NCBI GenBank assembly: GCA_024233785.1
Contig: JACKPD010000004.1
Location: forward strand, 62,001 to 126,000
Source of the DNA: Spirochaetales bacterium
GTDB taxonomy: Bacteria > Spirochaetota > Spirochaetia > CADAEX01
Direction of reading: 5' to 3'
Length of the DNA: 64,000 nt
Position numbers and translations under genes: made by a program. Numbering within the stretch: position 1 is the first letter of the stretch; each line of letters opens with the position of its first letter. This document shows positions 1-9,972 of this stretch, piece after piece. The notes under the pieces were generated by a model that saw only the letters and a program-made list of their open reading frames with translations, ran no database searches and was not told the DNA's origin.

Positions 1-2470
1 CAATAAGCTCAAAAAGCTGTACCGGCCTGTTTATGCCGACTACCCTTACAGGGTCAAGCTTCCTGCAGGCAAACCGGTTTTTTGTCTGGCTGATTGTATA
101 CTCGCTGGCAAGGATCCAGGTTCCGTACTGTTTGTTTACCCCTTCCAGACGGGCTGCAAGGTTTACAGCGTTGCCCATAATTGTATAGTCCATCTTCCGT
201 GCCGTACCCATGTTGCCGACAACCATCTCGCCGGTATTAATACCTATCCTTGTCATTAGAGGACTCGGCGCAATCTGTTTTTCAAGAAAGACCTTGTTTA
301 TTTCCATCTCCATCTTCTTCATTTTTACAGCCGCCGAGCACGCTTGCTGCGCGTGGTCCGGAAACTCTACCGGCGCCCCGAAAAATGAGATAATCGCGTC
401 GCCCTCATATTTGTCTATGGTACCCCTGCTGTCCAGGATGATATCACTCATGGCGGTAAGATACTCGTTGAGAAGTTTTACAAGGTCTGACGGGTCAAGT
501 GACTCTGAAATTGTGGAAAAGCCCCTTACATCAGTAAAAATCGCAGTAAGCTCTTTTTTATCTCCCCCGAGTTTAAGTTTTTCAGGATCACTCATCAGCT
601 GTGAGATTACATCCTGTGAAAGATAATGGCCGAACGCATTTCTTATAAATATCTTTTCCTTTGATGTGGTTATAAGGTTTACCATTGTATAGATGATAAA
701 TGTAACAAATACTGATGCCGCTGGCGCGATAACATTTACATACATACCGGTATATCTGAAAACAGCCGCGGCTGACGCAAGTATTAAAGCGATAAAAGAG
801 AGCCCGATAATTATTGAGGTGCCGGCGCTTCTTCTTTTAATAACAGAAAAAACAATAAGTGAAAACAGAAATGATGCAAGTATTGGAATCCAGAAAGGAG
901 CAATTGAAATAAACTGCCTGCTTAATATCGTGTTTGCGACTGAAGCATGAGTACCTACGTTCATATACTCTTTCTCAAAAGGGTTTACACCGATATCAGT
1001 TGTTGAAGTTCCGGTATGCCCGATAATGCAGAAGGACCCTTCTACATTTTCCCTTATAATCCGTCTCGCCTCAGCAAGTTCCGTGGATATTGAAATTGTC
1101 TTTGCGAATATATCAGGTACATCCTTCTTAAGCTCTGTATACTCAATTTTAACGTCAGCCGGAATTGAATCTGAATTAATTACCGCATCTATATCGTTTA
1201 GTATTCTTTTTTCCGCATCCCCGGATAAAAAAGAGGCTGCTTCAAGAAGGAAATATTCCCTTACCTGTGCATACTCATCAAAATTTGATGTATCCCCTGA
1301 CTCAACCATCTGATTAAGAAGATCATCAGCATATTTATAAAGATCATAAAGAGGCGTATCTCCTGTGTAATATTCAAGATATCCTGCCTGCTTCATAAGT
1401 TTCAGGTTCTCGGCAAGCGACTTAAAAAGCCTGTTGTGCATCTCAAGATACCAGTAAGTCATGTGACGGAAACTCTTTTCATAGCTCTTTACAGGCCAGT
1501 TGATTAGAAGCTGGCCGTCGACAAGGGGTATTAAGATATCCTCTGTTTTACCGTCAGGAAGGACAGCCCCTTTCAGCAGGATACTTCCTTTTCCCGCAGT
1601 AATCTCAGGCTTTCCCAGCCAGTCATAAAGCGGCGAAAAAGCAAGCTGGGGAAAGTACCTTCCCTTGTAAACCCTTAACAGGTCTATCCTTCTCCTTACC
1701 CCGTCGTTATCGATAAAAACATTGGGAAACCCGGCCCCCCTGCCGTTTTTAAGGACAGGCGCTATCGCGGGGCGAAGGTCATCAGCCCGGAAAAAATTAT
1801 CTTCCCCTGAATCAATTTTTATGGAGGAAATCGGGATATTTTCAGATGCCCACTCTTTCAGGTCAGCCGGAACACTGTCGTCAGTCCCTTTAAACATATT
1901 AACAGTAAAAAAAGCATTGCCGAAATAACGCGCTGCCTTGCCCAGGTACTCATCATTATCCCGTGCCACACTGCCCATGGTATCGAGCAGATTAAGCTTT
2001 ATGCTGTTGTTGATCTCCTTAAGCTGGGAAGCAAAATCAGCGGCATCCCGCACACGCAGCTGTCCTGATGAAATCGCCCCGAAAAGGTCAGAAATATTGC
2101 TGTTAATTGTATCAAACTGCTGGTTCAGGGTATCTGGTATTTTATTTTCAAGAAATTCGGCATTAATCCCTCTTGGGCTTTTTTCCGTATACTCAATATC
2201 AAATACAGCATATTCAGCCTTGAATTCCTTTAAAAGAAGCAGCCCGTCAGCCATTATGCTCCTGCTCCATGGCCACACCCCTACCTTGGAAATGGCAAGA
2301 TCATCAACGTCAATCAGTACAATCTTCTTTTCCTCCGGAACTTCCGGCTTTATCCTTAAAAAAAGATCATAAACCCTGTGTTCATTGTCTTCCATGATCT
2401 GGGTAAAACTTAATATGGTAAATACAGCCGCAACAGCAAACGGCATAAAATAAAGCAGGTTTTTTTTCAT
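1..2470 (-). CDS. CHASE2-domain adenylate cyclase (copy A), C-terminus cut by window edge
   Basis: Membrane-bound class III nucleotide cyclase, open for 823 codons from an ATG and running off the window. An N-terminal membrane segment (about residues 4-22) leads into an extracytoplasmic CHASE2 sensor (about 30-420, including GVWPWSRSIMADGL and GAGFPNVFIDNDGVRRR). More membrane helices follow (about 510-590), then the catalytic domain (from about 630). Metal aspartates lie in FTDVRGFS and YEGDAIISFFG. Lysine in DKYEGD and aspartate in KMDYTIMG are the adenine-selecting pair, and NAVNLAARLE supplies the transition-state Asn and Arg, so ATP is the likely substrate. The gene is divergent from the FecR operon starting at 2603. 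A second, damaged copy lies at 6160-8885. Family and substrate are well supported; the signal sensed is unknown. Confidence 0.93.
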   Translation of the reverse strand, partial: MKKNLLYFMPFAVAAVFTILSFTQIMEDNEHRVYDLFLRIKPEVPEEKKIVLIDVDDLAISKVGVWPWSRSIMADGLLLLKEFKAEYAVFDIEYTEKSPRGINAEFLENKIPDTLNQQFDTINSNISDLFGAISSGQLRVRDAADFASQLKEINNSIKLNLLDTMGSVARDNDEYLGKAARYFGNAFFTVNMFKGTDDSVPADLKEWASENIPISSIKIDSGEDNFFRADDLRPAIAPVLKNGRGAGFPNVFIDNDGVRRRIDLLRVYKGRYFPQLAFSPLYDWLGKPEITAGKGSILLKGAVLPDGKTEDILIPLVDGQLLINWPVKSYEKSFRHMTYWYLEMHNRLFKSLAENLKLMKQAGYLEYYTGDTPLYDLYKYADDLLNQMVESGDTSNFDEYAQVREYFLLEAASFLSGDAEKRILNDIDAVINSDSIPADVKIEYTELKKDVPDIFAKTISISTELAEARRIIRENVEGSFCIIGHTGTSTTDIGVNPFEKEYMNVGTHASVANTILSRQFISIAPFWIPILASFLFSLIVFSVIKRRSAGTSIIIGLSFIALILASAAAVFRYTGMYVNVIAPAASVFVTFIIYTMVNLITTSKEKIFIRNAFGHYLSQDVISQLMSDPEKLKLGGDKKELTAIFTDVRGFSTISESLDPSDLVKLLNEYLTAMSDIILDSRGTIDKYEGDAIISFFGAPVEFPDHAQQACSAAVKMKKMEMEINKVFLEKQIAPSPLMTRIGINTGEMVVGNMGTARKMDYTIMGNAVNLAARLEGVNKQYGTWILASEYTISQTKNRFACRKLDPVRVVGINRPVQLFELI

Positions 2471-2602
2471 GTCCCCTCCCCCGGGATTTTTAAATTATTC
2501 AATTTCTATTTTCATTCTACAGTAATTTATATTATAATATTATATTGTAATTATTTGAAATGGAATTACAAAAAGATATTTTAAAAACAAAGGAGTTTAA
2601 TG

Positions 2603-3049
2603 ATGAAAAGAGCATTTTTATCTGCAGCTCTTTTTCTGACCGCAATGCTCATTTACAGTCAATCCAACGAGGAAATAGACGCATTTATGGCTAAAAAACA
2701 GGCTGATGTGGCAACAGCAGCTTACTTCACCCTGTCAGCAGCCGGAATGCAGAACGCCGCGTCAACAGCAGAGGCCGCTCCAGGATACCTTAATGAGAAC
2801 AAGTGGTTCAAGGAAGAGCTTAAAGGGGATGAGCTGCTTAAGGCAAGTGACGCATCATACCTTATCATGAAGGCATTCGCTCAGAAAGGCGGTATTATGT
2901 ATTCAATCGCACCTGGACCCCGCTATGCGCTTAAGGAAATCAAGTACCTCAAGCTTATTGATCAGAAAACAGACCCCGCAAAAATAATGACCGGGGAGGA
3001 TTTCATGATTCTTCTCTCTGAATTCCTTTCATGGAAGGAGACAAACTGA
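2603..3049 (+). CDS. Small exported protein, first gene of module A
   Basis: A secreted protein of about 148 residues with no family I recognise. The first 20 residues form a type I signal peptide ending near IYSQ. The mature part has the motif GGIMYSIAPGPRYALKEIKY, closely matched by GGIMYRFFPGPRYAIRELRY in the paralogue at 9973-10455, so the motif defines the family. Two ATGs lie in frame at 2600 and 2603. The second sits 7 nt after AAGGAG and is preferred. The stop codon overlaps the start of the barrel gene that follows (TGATG), suggesting coupled translation and a periplasmic partner role for that barrel. Function is unknown. Confidence 0.8.
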   Translation: MKRAFLSAALFLTAMLIYSQSNEEIDAFMAKKQADVATAAYFTLSAAGMQNAASTAEAAPGYLNENKWFKEELKGDELLKASDASYLIMKAFAQKGGIMYSIAPGPRYALKEIKYLKLIDQKTDPAKIMTGEDFMILLSEFLSWKETN

Positions 3050-4365
3050 TGAAAAAAGCATTATTTATTTTACTTGCGGTATTTGCCGCAGTATCGTTAG
3101 CATCAGCTGTCGATTTCGGGGGAAATATTGAAAACTATTCACTGATTACAAATGACAGCGATTCACAGAAACAGACTGACAAGGCTGCCCTCTGGTTTGG
3201 CGTATCCCCTTCTGAAACTATATATATCAAGGGACAGGGAAGCATTGCCTACTCAATGGATGATTACGACTTTCTTGCTGACGTTGACTATCTCTATATC
3301 ACACAGGATTTTCCCGGGGCAATTAATGAGCAGTCCTCCTTCACATACAAAGCGGGAAGGTTTTTCCAGTCGGAATTCACAGGAAAAGTATTTGCCCACA
3401 GGCTTGACGGAGCCCTTTTTACACTTGCGCTCCCGATTGCTAACTTTTCACTCGGAGCAGGCTATACAGGCCTTCTGCTCAAACCGGTTTCAGGCGTAAA
3501 CAATACAGCGGCGGACATGGCTGATGATGCTGATGATGATATAAAACTCGCTCCCAAAAAGATGATAGTGAGGCTTGGTGCAAGCTTTATTGATATAATG
3601 CCTGCCCAGCAGCTTGATGTTGCGCTGGTGACCCAGCTTGACATGAGAAGCGATGACCTTCTTGAAGACGGCGATGCGGCTTCTGAAGATGGAAACGGTG
3701 GCAAACTAAATACATACTATATAGGAGCAGGGCTTTCAGGGGCCATTTCAGGCTCATTTATCTATGATACTTACCTTTACTATCAACTTGGAAAAACACT
3801 TACCCTGATTGATGATGAATATAAGGATAAACCCATAAGCGCTATTCTCCTGGGAGGAAGCCTGAGCTACCTGAACAGGGAGTTTTACAGGTCAAAGGTG
3901 ACCGGATCACTGCTTTACGCAAGCGGCGATGACGACAATGCGTCGGTTTATGAGGGCAACACAAAGGGAAGCGGCACACAGTTTATGCCGGTTTCAACAT
4001 CCTCAACCGGGCTTATCTTCAACCCGAAACCATCCAATCTGCTCAAGGCAGGGCTTGAATACTCAATGAAACCTTTTGCTGAAAGCAGAAATATGATGAA
4101 AAACTTTCAGGCAGCAGTCAGCGCTGGAATTTTCTACAAGGCATCTGAAGGGGCTGTTTCAGAGTCCAAGGCTGCAGTAATTTCTGATGAAAAATACCTT
4201 GGAACTGAAGCGCTGCTGACGCTCAACTTCAGGCCGGTATCGGATTTCGGTCTCACGCTCGCGGGAGGGGCATTCTTCCCTAACGACAGCAAAGACGGGC
4301 CGATGGGTGAGGATTACAGGGACACTGAAGCAGGCGTGATGATCAACGCCTCACTTAGTTTTTAA
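3049..4365 (+). CDS. Outer-membrane beta-barrel-like protein, module A
   Basis: A 438-residue exported protein with a signal peptide (KKALFILLAVFAAVSLASA) and a mature part of alternating polar and hydrophobic strands separated by acidic turns. It ends in NASLSF, and a terminal Phe is typical of outer-membrane barrels. The ATG at 3049 has AAGGAG 8 nt upstream and overlaps the preceding stop; an in-frame ATG at 3031 would add six residues before the signal peptide and is less likely. The second-module paralogue is at 10442-11740, sharing the terminal SF and motifs such as the FPGA block near residue 90. I infer a porin-like or surface-complex role. No substrate can be read from the sequence. 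Confidence 0.8.
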   Translation: MKKALFILLAVFAAVSLASAVDFGGNIENYSLITNDSDSQKQTDKAALWFGVSPSETIYIKGQGSIAYSMDDYDFLADVDYLYITQDFPGAINEQSSFTYKAGRFFQSEFTGKVFAHRLDGALFTLALPIANFSLGAGYTGLLLKPVSGVNNTAADMADDADDDIKLAPKKMIVRLGASFIDIMPAQQLDVALVTQLDMRSDDLLEDGDAASEDGNGGKLNTYYIGAGLSGAISGSFIYDTYLYYQLGKTLTLIDDEYKDKPISAILLGGSLSYLNREFYRSKVTGSLLYASGDDDNASVYEGNTKGSGTQFMPVSTSSTGLIFNPKPSNLLKAGLEYSMKPFAESRNMMKNFQAAVSAGIFYKASEGAVSESKAAVISDEKYLGTEALLTLNFRPVSDFGLTLAGGAFFPNDSKDGPMGEDYRDTEAGVMINASLSF

Positions 4366-4431
4366 TTTTAACAATGTGGAAATTCAAACGGGATGAACAA
4401 ACACCCCCGTTTTCCACAGAGAGGAGGAAAA

Positions 4432-5118
4432 ATGAAACTATATAAAATATTCAGTCTGCTTTTGATACTACTCTTAACAGCTTCCGCAGCCTTTGGAGCG
4501 GATGCGGTAATAAAAAATTTCACAGGCAGGGTTGAGATTCAAAACGCCGGCTCTTCTTCCTGGAGCGCCGTCTCGCAGGGACAGAGCATAAAAACCGGGA
4601 CACTCATATCAACAGGTTTTAATTCAAACGCAGTACTTGATCTCGGCAGCTCCGAGATTTTCCTGAAACCGCTTACAAGGGTCTCTGTCGATGAGCTTGC
4701 TACAAGCGGCAATACAATAAAGACTGATCTTAACCTGAAGCTCGGGAAAATAAGGGCTGATGTTAAAACAACCGAAGGGCTTAAGCACAATTTCACACTG
4801 CGCACCCCTGTTTCCACAGCCGCGGTACGAGGCACAGTGTTTGAGGCAGGTGTTTCTTCCATTGATGTAATTGAGGGTATGATCTCATATTCAAATAAAA
4901 TCGGCCAGAAGCGAAGCGTTGGAGGCGGCTCTTCCTCTTCCATGCCTGGAACAGGGTTCAGCTCGCCTGAATCGGCGCTTGAGGCAATAGCCGCAAGTTT
5001 TGACATAGACACAACAACAGCTGTTGAAACAGGCGCCGAAATTATTAGCGATTATGTAAAGATCAGGACAACAGGCGAAGGGACTGTTGTCGTTACAGTT
5101 ATAAATATGCCGTATTAA
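4432..5118 (+). CDS. FecR-domain exported protein, module A
   Basis: A 228-residue protein with a signal peptide (LLILLLTASAAFGA) and a FecR-type domain covering roughly residues 25-150. It has the usual pattern: a repeat resembling the start of a beta-sandwich (VEIQNAGSSSWSAVSQGQ), then TGTLISTGFNSNAVLDLGSS and TPVSTAAVRGTVFE. This is a stand-alone periplasmic FecR domain, not the sigma-factor regulator FecR, because no cytoplasmic anti-sigma segment is present. Start chosen at the ATG following GAGGAGG; an upstream in-frame ATG at 4393 would put 13 charged residues before the signal peptide. It is fourth from the cyclase in module A and likely binds envelope glycan or a module partner; that role is inferred. 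Confidence 0.88.
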   Translation: MKLYKIFSLLLILLLTASAAFGADAVIKNFTGRVEIQNAGSSSWSAVSQGQSIKTGTLISTGFNSNAVLDLGSSEIFLKPLTRVSVDELATSGNTIKTDLNLKLGKIRADVKTTEGLKHNFTLRTPVSTAAVRGTVFEAGVSSIDVIEGMISYSNKIGQKRSVGGGSSSSMPGTGFSSPESALEAIAASFDIDTTTAVETGAEIISDYVKIRTTGEGTVVVTVINMPY

Positions 5119-5130
5119 AGGAGGTCAGAA

Positions 5131-5613
5131 ATGAAAAAATTATTTTTTTTATTTTTACTATTATCAATTTTTTTTATTTCCTGTTATATAACCCCTGAAA
5201 GTGATCAGGAAGGCAATGTATTATCTCTGCGGTTACCGGCAGACAGCATACCACAAAGAGAGATCGGGGAAGATGAAGCCGGGTTTTTGGCAATAATTAC
5301 AAATGTTAATTTTGAGACTGAAGAGGTTGATGAAAGTTTTTTTGATAATCCTGAAAATGCATTATATGTAGAAGAAGTCGCAATCAGTACTTCATCAGAA
5401 TCAACCATCATGAACAATTTACCAATTGATATCCGCCTCGAAAAGGTTCCAGAGGGTGATAAAATGTACATTTATCTTTATTATCTCGGGAGTTTAACAT
5501 ATGACTATCCTTTTGGATTCTTTTATTCTGAAACCCCATTTTCAATAAAAAAGGGTGAGATTACTTATGTAGAACTAACTGGTTATGTTTTTAGCTATAG
5601 TCCGGAAGTATAG
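5131..5613 (+). CDS. Lipoprotein, last gene of module A
   Basis: A 160-residue lipoprotein: lysine-led signal peptide and lipobox FISC, so Cys18 would be acylated. The mature start (CYITPESDQEGNVLSLRLPA) parallels the module B lipoprotein (CYQMIEPTEGDLTLKANFPA), and both end with a short segment beginning PF followed by a Gly-containing turn and a beta strand, so the two are diverged homologues. It starts 13 nt after the FecR gene behind AAGGAGG and ends just before a strong terminator, closing the operon. No enzymatic motif is visible. Probably an envelope partner of the barrel and FecR proteins. Confidence 0.8.
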   Translation: MKKLFFLFLLLSIFFISCYITPESDQEGNVLSLRLPADSIPQREIGEDEAGFLAIITNVNFETEEVDESFFDNPENALYVEEVAISTSSESTIMNNLPIDIRLEKVPEGDKMYIYLYYLGSLTYDYPFGFFYSETPFSIKKGEITYVELTGYVFSYSPEV

Positions 5614-5622
5614 TTATCACTA

Positions 5623-5651
5623 AAAAGCCGGCATCTATGCCGGCTTTTTTT
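5623..5651. terminator. Bidirectional intrinsic terminator
   Basis: Perfect stem AAAAAGCCGGCAT / ATGCCGGCTTTTTTT with a four-base loop. A-run and T-run flank both sides, so it can stop the rightward module A operon and the leftward acetyltransferase that converges on it. Confidence 0.92.
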
Positions 5652-5670
5652 ATATACCTGACAAATGTTT

Positions 5671-6099
5671 TCAAAGCCGATTATTCTTTTCAGCTTCCTT
5701 CACCATTATCCTTTCCCTTACGACAACATGGTCCCGTGTATAGCCGTGCCTTTCGTAAAAAGAATGGGCAAACCGTGTCGTTAAATATCCGCGCAATTCC
5801 TTAAACTCTTCAAGAGTATCAATATAGCACATCAGCTGTTCTCCGACACCCTGCCCCTGATATTCGGGAACAACAAAGAATTCTGCAAGGTAATACATGG
5901 TTGAAAAGTCGGTTACAATCCGTGCAAAGCCGACCTGCTTTCCGTCAAGATACGCGCCGATGCAATACGAGTTATCAATAGACTTCACAACAACCTCATC
6001 AGGCCTGTCCTTTGCCCAGTATGAGTGCCTATGCAGGAAATCAATAATCATGTCTTTGTCAAGCCTTGATTTGTCGGCGCTGATTTCAATGTTTTTCAT
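5671..6099 (-). CDS. GNAT family N-acetyltransferase
   Basis: A 142-residue GNAT enzyme that would move an acetyl group from acetyl-CoA to an unidentified amine. The acetyl-CoA pyrophosphate loop is visible at about residues 80-90 as VVPEYQGQGVGEQLM (Q/RxxGxG/A pattern), preceded by the beta4 strand LAEFFV and followed by the C-terminal strand LTTRFAHSFYERHGY. Length is normal for a single-domain GNAT. It sits between the two cyclase/FecR modules and is transcribed toward module A's lipoprotein. It has no counterpart between other module genes, so it is probably an unrelated passenger. The substrate cannot be assigned. Confidence 0.9.
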   Translation of the reverse strand: MKNIEISADKSRLDKDMIIDFLHRHSYWAKDRPDEVVVKSIDNSYCIGAYLDGKQVGFARIVTDFSTMYYLAEFFVVPEYQGQGVGEQLMCYIDTLEEFKELRGYLTTRFAHSFYERHGYTRDHVVVRERIMVKEAEKNNRL

Positions 6100-6159
6100 A
6101 ATATTAATCCATGTAGCAGCACAGCCCTGCCAACCCTTTATTAAGAAATAAGTACAACT

Positions 6160-8885
6160 CTACTTCACGCCAAGATTGAATACCCCGTCCCAGTTGGATG
6201 CCGGCGGGGTTTTTCTGTATTTCTGGCACCTGTCCATAAATGTGGAGGCAGGTCCGTCTTCAGGCAGGATTTTTAATATTTCGCTGAAAAGCTTTTCTGC
6301 CTTTTCCCACTCTTTTTCCTCAAAAGCGTCTAGCGCTCCGTGGAACATTTCAACCCCTTCAACAGTTTTATGGTCTGCCGCTGACTTTTCTTCCAGTATT
6401 TCATAAAGCCTTACCGGAGTATTTATTCCGACAACTCTTACCCTGTCGAGCTTTCTGAATAGAAAAGCATCCCCTGCCTGGTCAGCTGTTGATTCACTTG
6501 TAAGCAGCCATGTTCCGTACTGCTTGTTGACTCCCTCAAGACGGGCTGCAAGGTTTACAGCGTTTCCCATTATTGTGTAGTCCATCTTCCGGGGAGTTCC
6601 CATGTTGCCGACAACCATCTCGCCGGTATTGACTCCTACCCTGGTAAGAAGGGGTGAAGGAGTAAGAGAATCACGCATGAATCTTTCGTTAAGTTCCTTT
6701 TCCTCCCTCTTCATTCTTATCGCCGACATACATGCCTTGTATGCATGGTCTTCAAGATCAATCGGTGCGCCGAAGAAGGAGATAATCGCGTCTCCTTCAT
6801 ATTTGTCGATTGTTCCCTTGTATTCAAGGATAATGTCGCTCATAGCGGAAAGGTAATAGTTTAGAAGTTTTACAAGGTCCTGCGGATCAAGGTTTTCTGA
6901 GATTGTCGAGAACCCCTTTACGTCTGTAAAAACCGCGGTCAAGTTTTTCTTTTCACCGCCGAGGTTAAGCCTTTCCGGGTTAAGGATAAGCTGGCTGATA
7001 ACGTCAGCCGAGAGGTATCTTGAAAAAGCGTTTCTGAGGAAGCTTTTTTCACTTTCGCTTTTTATAAATTTCATTATTGAAAGTGCAAGAAATGTAAAAA
7101 ATATTACAAGTATCGGAGTTAGTATGGGAAGATATATTTTAAGAAATAAATATTCCAGCCCCTGCGAGTATTACAATAAAAAGAAAAATCAATCCAATTA
7201 ATACAACTTTTTAGGGTCTGTTTTCTGTTGTGAAGGTTACAAGAAAAGCGAATATTGAAGCTATTATTCCGGAAATTGAAACAGGCAGCTCTGTAATAAA
7301 ATCACCCGCGAGTATTGTGTTTGCGACTGCCGCATGTGTACCGACATTCATATAGTTTTTTTCAAACGGGTTTACACCGATATCTGTTGTTGATATGCCT
7401 GTATAGCCCATAACCGCAAATGAACCTGCAAGTTCTTTTTCAAGTATTCCCTTATTTCCATAAGCTTTCTGTAATCACCGTCTACCGCGCTGAATACCGA
7501 TTCAACCTCGCTACGGATTGCAAGATATTCATCCTTTTCGCAGTATCAAAATCAGGATGGGCAATAATTTCATCTATCCTGGCGATAATTGCTTTTTCAG
7601 CGTTCCCGTCAAGCAGCTCTCCCAGCCCCTCAAAAAACATTTTCCTTACACTACGGTATTCTTCCATCTCTTCCGGGGCCCTTAGCTCTTCAAGTATATC
7701 GTCCCTGATTCCTTCGCTGTACCTGTAAAGATCAAGAAGAGGTGTATCGCCTCCGTAAAATGATAAATATCCTGCCTTATCCATTATATCAAGGTTCTTA
7801 ATTATATTGTCGAGAAGCTTGTCGTGAACTACAAGGTTGTTAAATGAAAGCTGTCTGAAGCTGTCTGCGAAAAGTTTTTTCGGCCAGTGGATAAGCATTT
7901 TGCCCTCTTCTGTAAGAGGAATGGTAATATCGCGTAATGAGCCATCAGGATATTTAGCTCCTTTTAAAGTAACGCGTCTGCCTGATACTGATATTTCCGG
8001 ATTTCCAAGGTAATCAAGAAGAGGGGCAGCTACAAGCTGGGGATATAGTTTGCCTTCGTATTCTTTAAATACATCAATCCGCCGCCTTACGCCGTCATCA
8101 TCAACGACAACGTTGGGAAATCCTGCCCCCTTCCCTTTTGAAATGATGGGAAGGATTGCGGGCTGAAGAGATTTTGTCTTTTCAAATATTTTATTTTTTT
8201 CAGGATCAAAACCTGTCACTTTTACAGGTATGTTTGATTTAACATAATCGGTAAGATCTTCCCTGACATTGATAAGCTGAATATCATCCGGGAGCATGTT
8301 GACCGTAAAGAAAGCCGTATCAAAAAGTCTTGCAGCTTTTCCAAGATATAGATCGTTATCACGGGCTATATGCTGAACTGCATCCAGCAGCTGTTCTTTA
8401 AGAGAATCTGTAAGTCCTGCCAGGTCGTTGACATAGTCTTCGGCATCCCGTACACGAATTGAACCGTTTGCAATTGCGTTAAAAAGACCTGTTATATTGT
8501 CCTTTAGTCCCGCGAACTGGCTGCTGAACAGATCAGGGATAATTTCCTCAAGGTAGCGGGAATCTATCCCCTGGGGGCTTCTGTCTACATACTCAATATC
8601 AAAAACAACATAGGCAGTTTCAAACTCCTTCATCAGTATAAGACCGTCAGCGACAATATCCCGGCTCCACGGCCAGACCCCTACCTGGGCTATGGCAAGA
8701 TCATCTATGTTAAGCAACAGTATTTCCTGTCTTTCCTCTATTGAAGGTTTTATATTAAGCAGCACATCATAAATCCTTTTTTCCGCTACCCTGTACACAG
8801 GAAGTAACAGCAGCAGAGCGAAAAAACCGGAGACGACTGCCGGAATTATAAAGAGTTTCCATTTATCCAGGATTATTTTTTTCAT
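6160..8885 (-). pseudogene. CHASE2-domain adenylate cyclase (copy B), frame-disrupted
   Basis: A paralogue of the copy A cyclase read in three pieces. The N-terminal CHASE2 part (8885 to about 7545) is intact and the catalytic part (from about 7074) is intact, with FTDVKGFS, YEGDAIISFFG, KMDYTIMG and NAVNLAARLE all present. Between them the frame breaks near 7540 and 7435 (each like one lost A in an A-run), meets an in-frame TAA near 7212, and shifts again near 7141. After the cyclase domain comes a short helical TPR-like tail. An internal ATG at 7074 could still give a soluble cyclase domain. All lesions fall in about 400 bp and in short A/T runs, so local sequence error is possible as well as real decay. 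Confidence 0.85.
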
Positions 8886-9031
8886 AAGTACCTATCCCCT
8901 TAATTAAAAAGTATATGTGATTTTGCTAATTATTTACAACTAATAATTTTGTTTTTCCGGCGCGGGGTATATTTTTCACTTTTTTCATATTATAATGATT
9001 TTATAATAAATTAATTCGGGAGGATTATCTT

Positions 9032-9850
9032 ATGAAAAAGATTATTTCCTCGCCTTTAATGCTTATCTTTTCAATTTTAATACTTACAGGCGTATTTTAC
9101 TCAGGCTGCAATTCGGATACCGCATCTGACGGCGGCGGTATAACGGCGGGAGATGTTATCGGAACATGGATCAAGGTATGGGAAGGGGATCCTTATCAGC
9201 TTCCGTCTGGAACTGATGCTGATACCCTGATCTTCGATATCGGGGAATCTGAACTTGAAGCTGTTTTTTATCAAAATACCGAACAGGTTGGAGGATTTCG
9301 GGGAACATATGAGATAAGTGATGATGAAATTGTTGTTTCAGTGACCCATACATGGAACGAAGGATATGACTGGAATGAGGGTGGACTACCTGTGTGGGAA
9401 ATACCGGATGAACCGCAGGAATACAAAATCCCAGCTTCTCCAGGCAGCAGCACACTTGCAATAACAGATTTCAATGAAGAAGTTATTGAAATGGACAAGA
9501 TAACATTCAGCAGACCAGAAATATTTACTAATCCTGAAGAAAATTCAAACGGATGGGAAGAAGAGTATGATGGCCATAGATTATTTTTTGATAATGAAGA
9601 AGTTGGTTCTTATTCCTATGATATGAATCCGGGAGGTGATATCGACCGTATCGGAACATGGGATGCTTCAGGTACGGAAGAAGGTTATATCAGAACTGTG
9701 ATTGAAGTATATTATGATGGAGAAAGTGAACCATATGCAGGTCTCGAATTCGGGTTTTTAGCCCCTTATACCTTTGATGGTGAATCAGGAAATTATGTAC
9801 TTAATTATCTGGACACTACATTTACTCCATATATTTTAGAACTATGGTAA
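9032..9850 (+). CDS. Acidic lipoprotein preceding module B
   Basis: A 272-residue lipoprotein: signal peptide with lipobox YSGC, Cys28 acylated. The mature chain is acidic and rich in Trp, Gly and aromatic residues. It has a lipocalin-like opening (GDVIGTWIKVWEGDP) and a repeat of similar phrasing later (IDRIGTWDASGTEEGY), suggesting two beta-rich domains. It has no counterpart in module A. A GGGAGG ribosome site precedes the ATG. It is separated by about 120 bp from the module B operon, so it may be its own transcription unit. Family not recognised; function unknown. Confidence 0.8.
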   Translation: MKKIISSPLMLIFSILILTGVFYSGCNSDTASDGGGITAGDVIGTWIKVWEGDPYQLPSGTDADTLIFDIGESELEAVFYQNTEQVGGFRGTYEISDDEIVVSVTHTWNEGYDWNEGGLPVWEIPDEPQEYKIPASPGSSTLAITDFNEEVIEMDKITFSRPEIFTNPEENSNGWEEEYDGHRLFFDNEEVGSYSYDMNPGGDIDRIGTWDASGTEEGYIRTVIEVYYDGESEPYAGLEFGFLAPYTFDGESGNYVLNYLDTTFTPYILELW

Positions 9851-9921
9851 ATAAATCATCATAATCATGCACTCTTTTCTGGTTTTTACTTGAAAAACAT
9901 TTTATAATTATAGGAAGCATA

Positions 9922-9941
9922 ATTCCGTTTGAATACGGAAT
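9922..9941. promoter_or_regulatory. Perfect inverted repeat upstream of module B operon
   Basis: ATTCCGT-N6-ACGGAAT lies about 30 bp before the start of the small exported protein at 9973. With no T-run after it, it fits an operator or mRNA leader hairpin better than a terminator. No similar repeat is seen before module A. Confidence 0.4.
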
Positions 9942-9972
9942 GGATTGAGATATTTACTTAGGAGGTAGTTTA

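Noticed and set aside
8940..9031. TATAAT at about 8993 as promoter of the lipoprotein at 9032
   Set aside because: No -35-like hexamer lies at 15-19 nt, so it was not listed as a feature.
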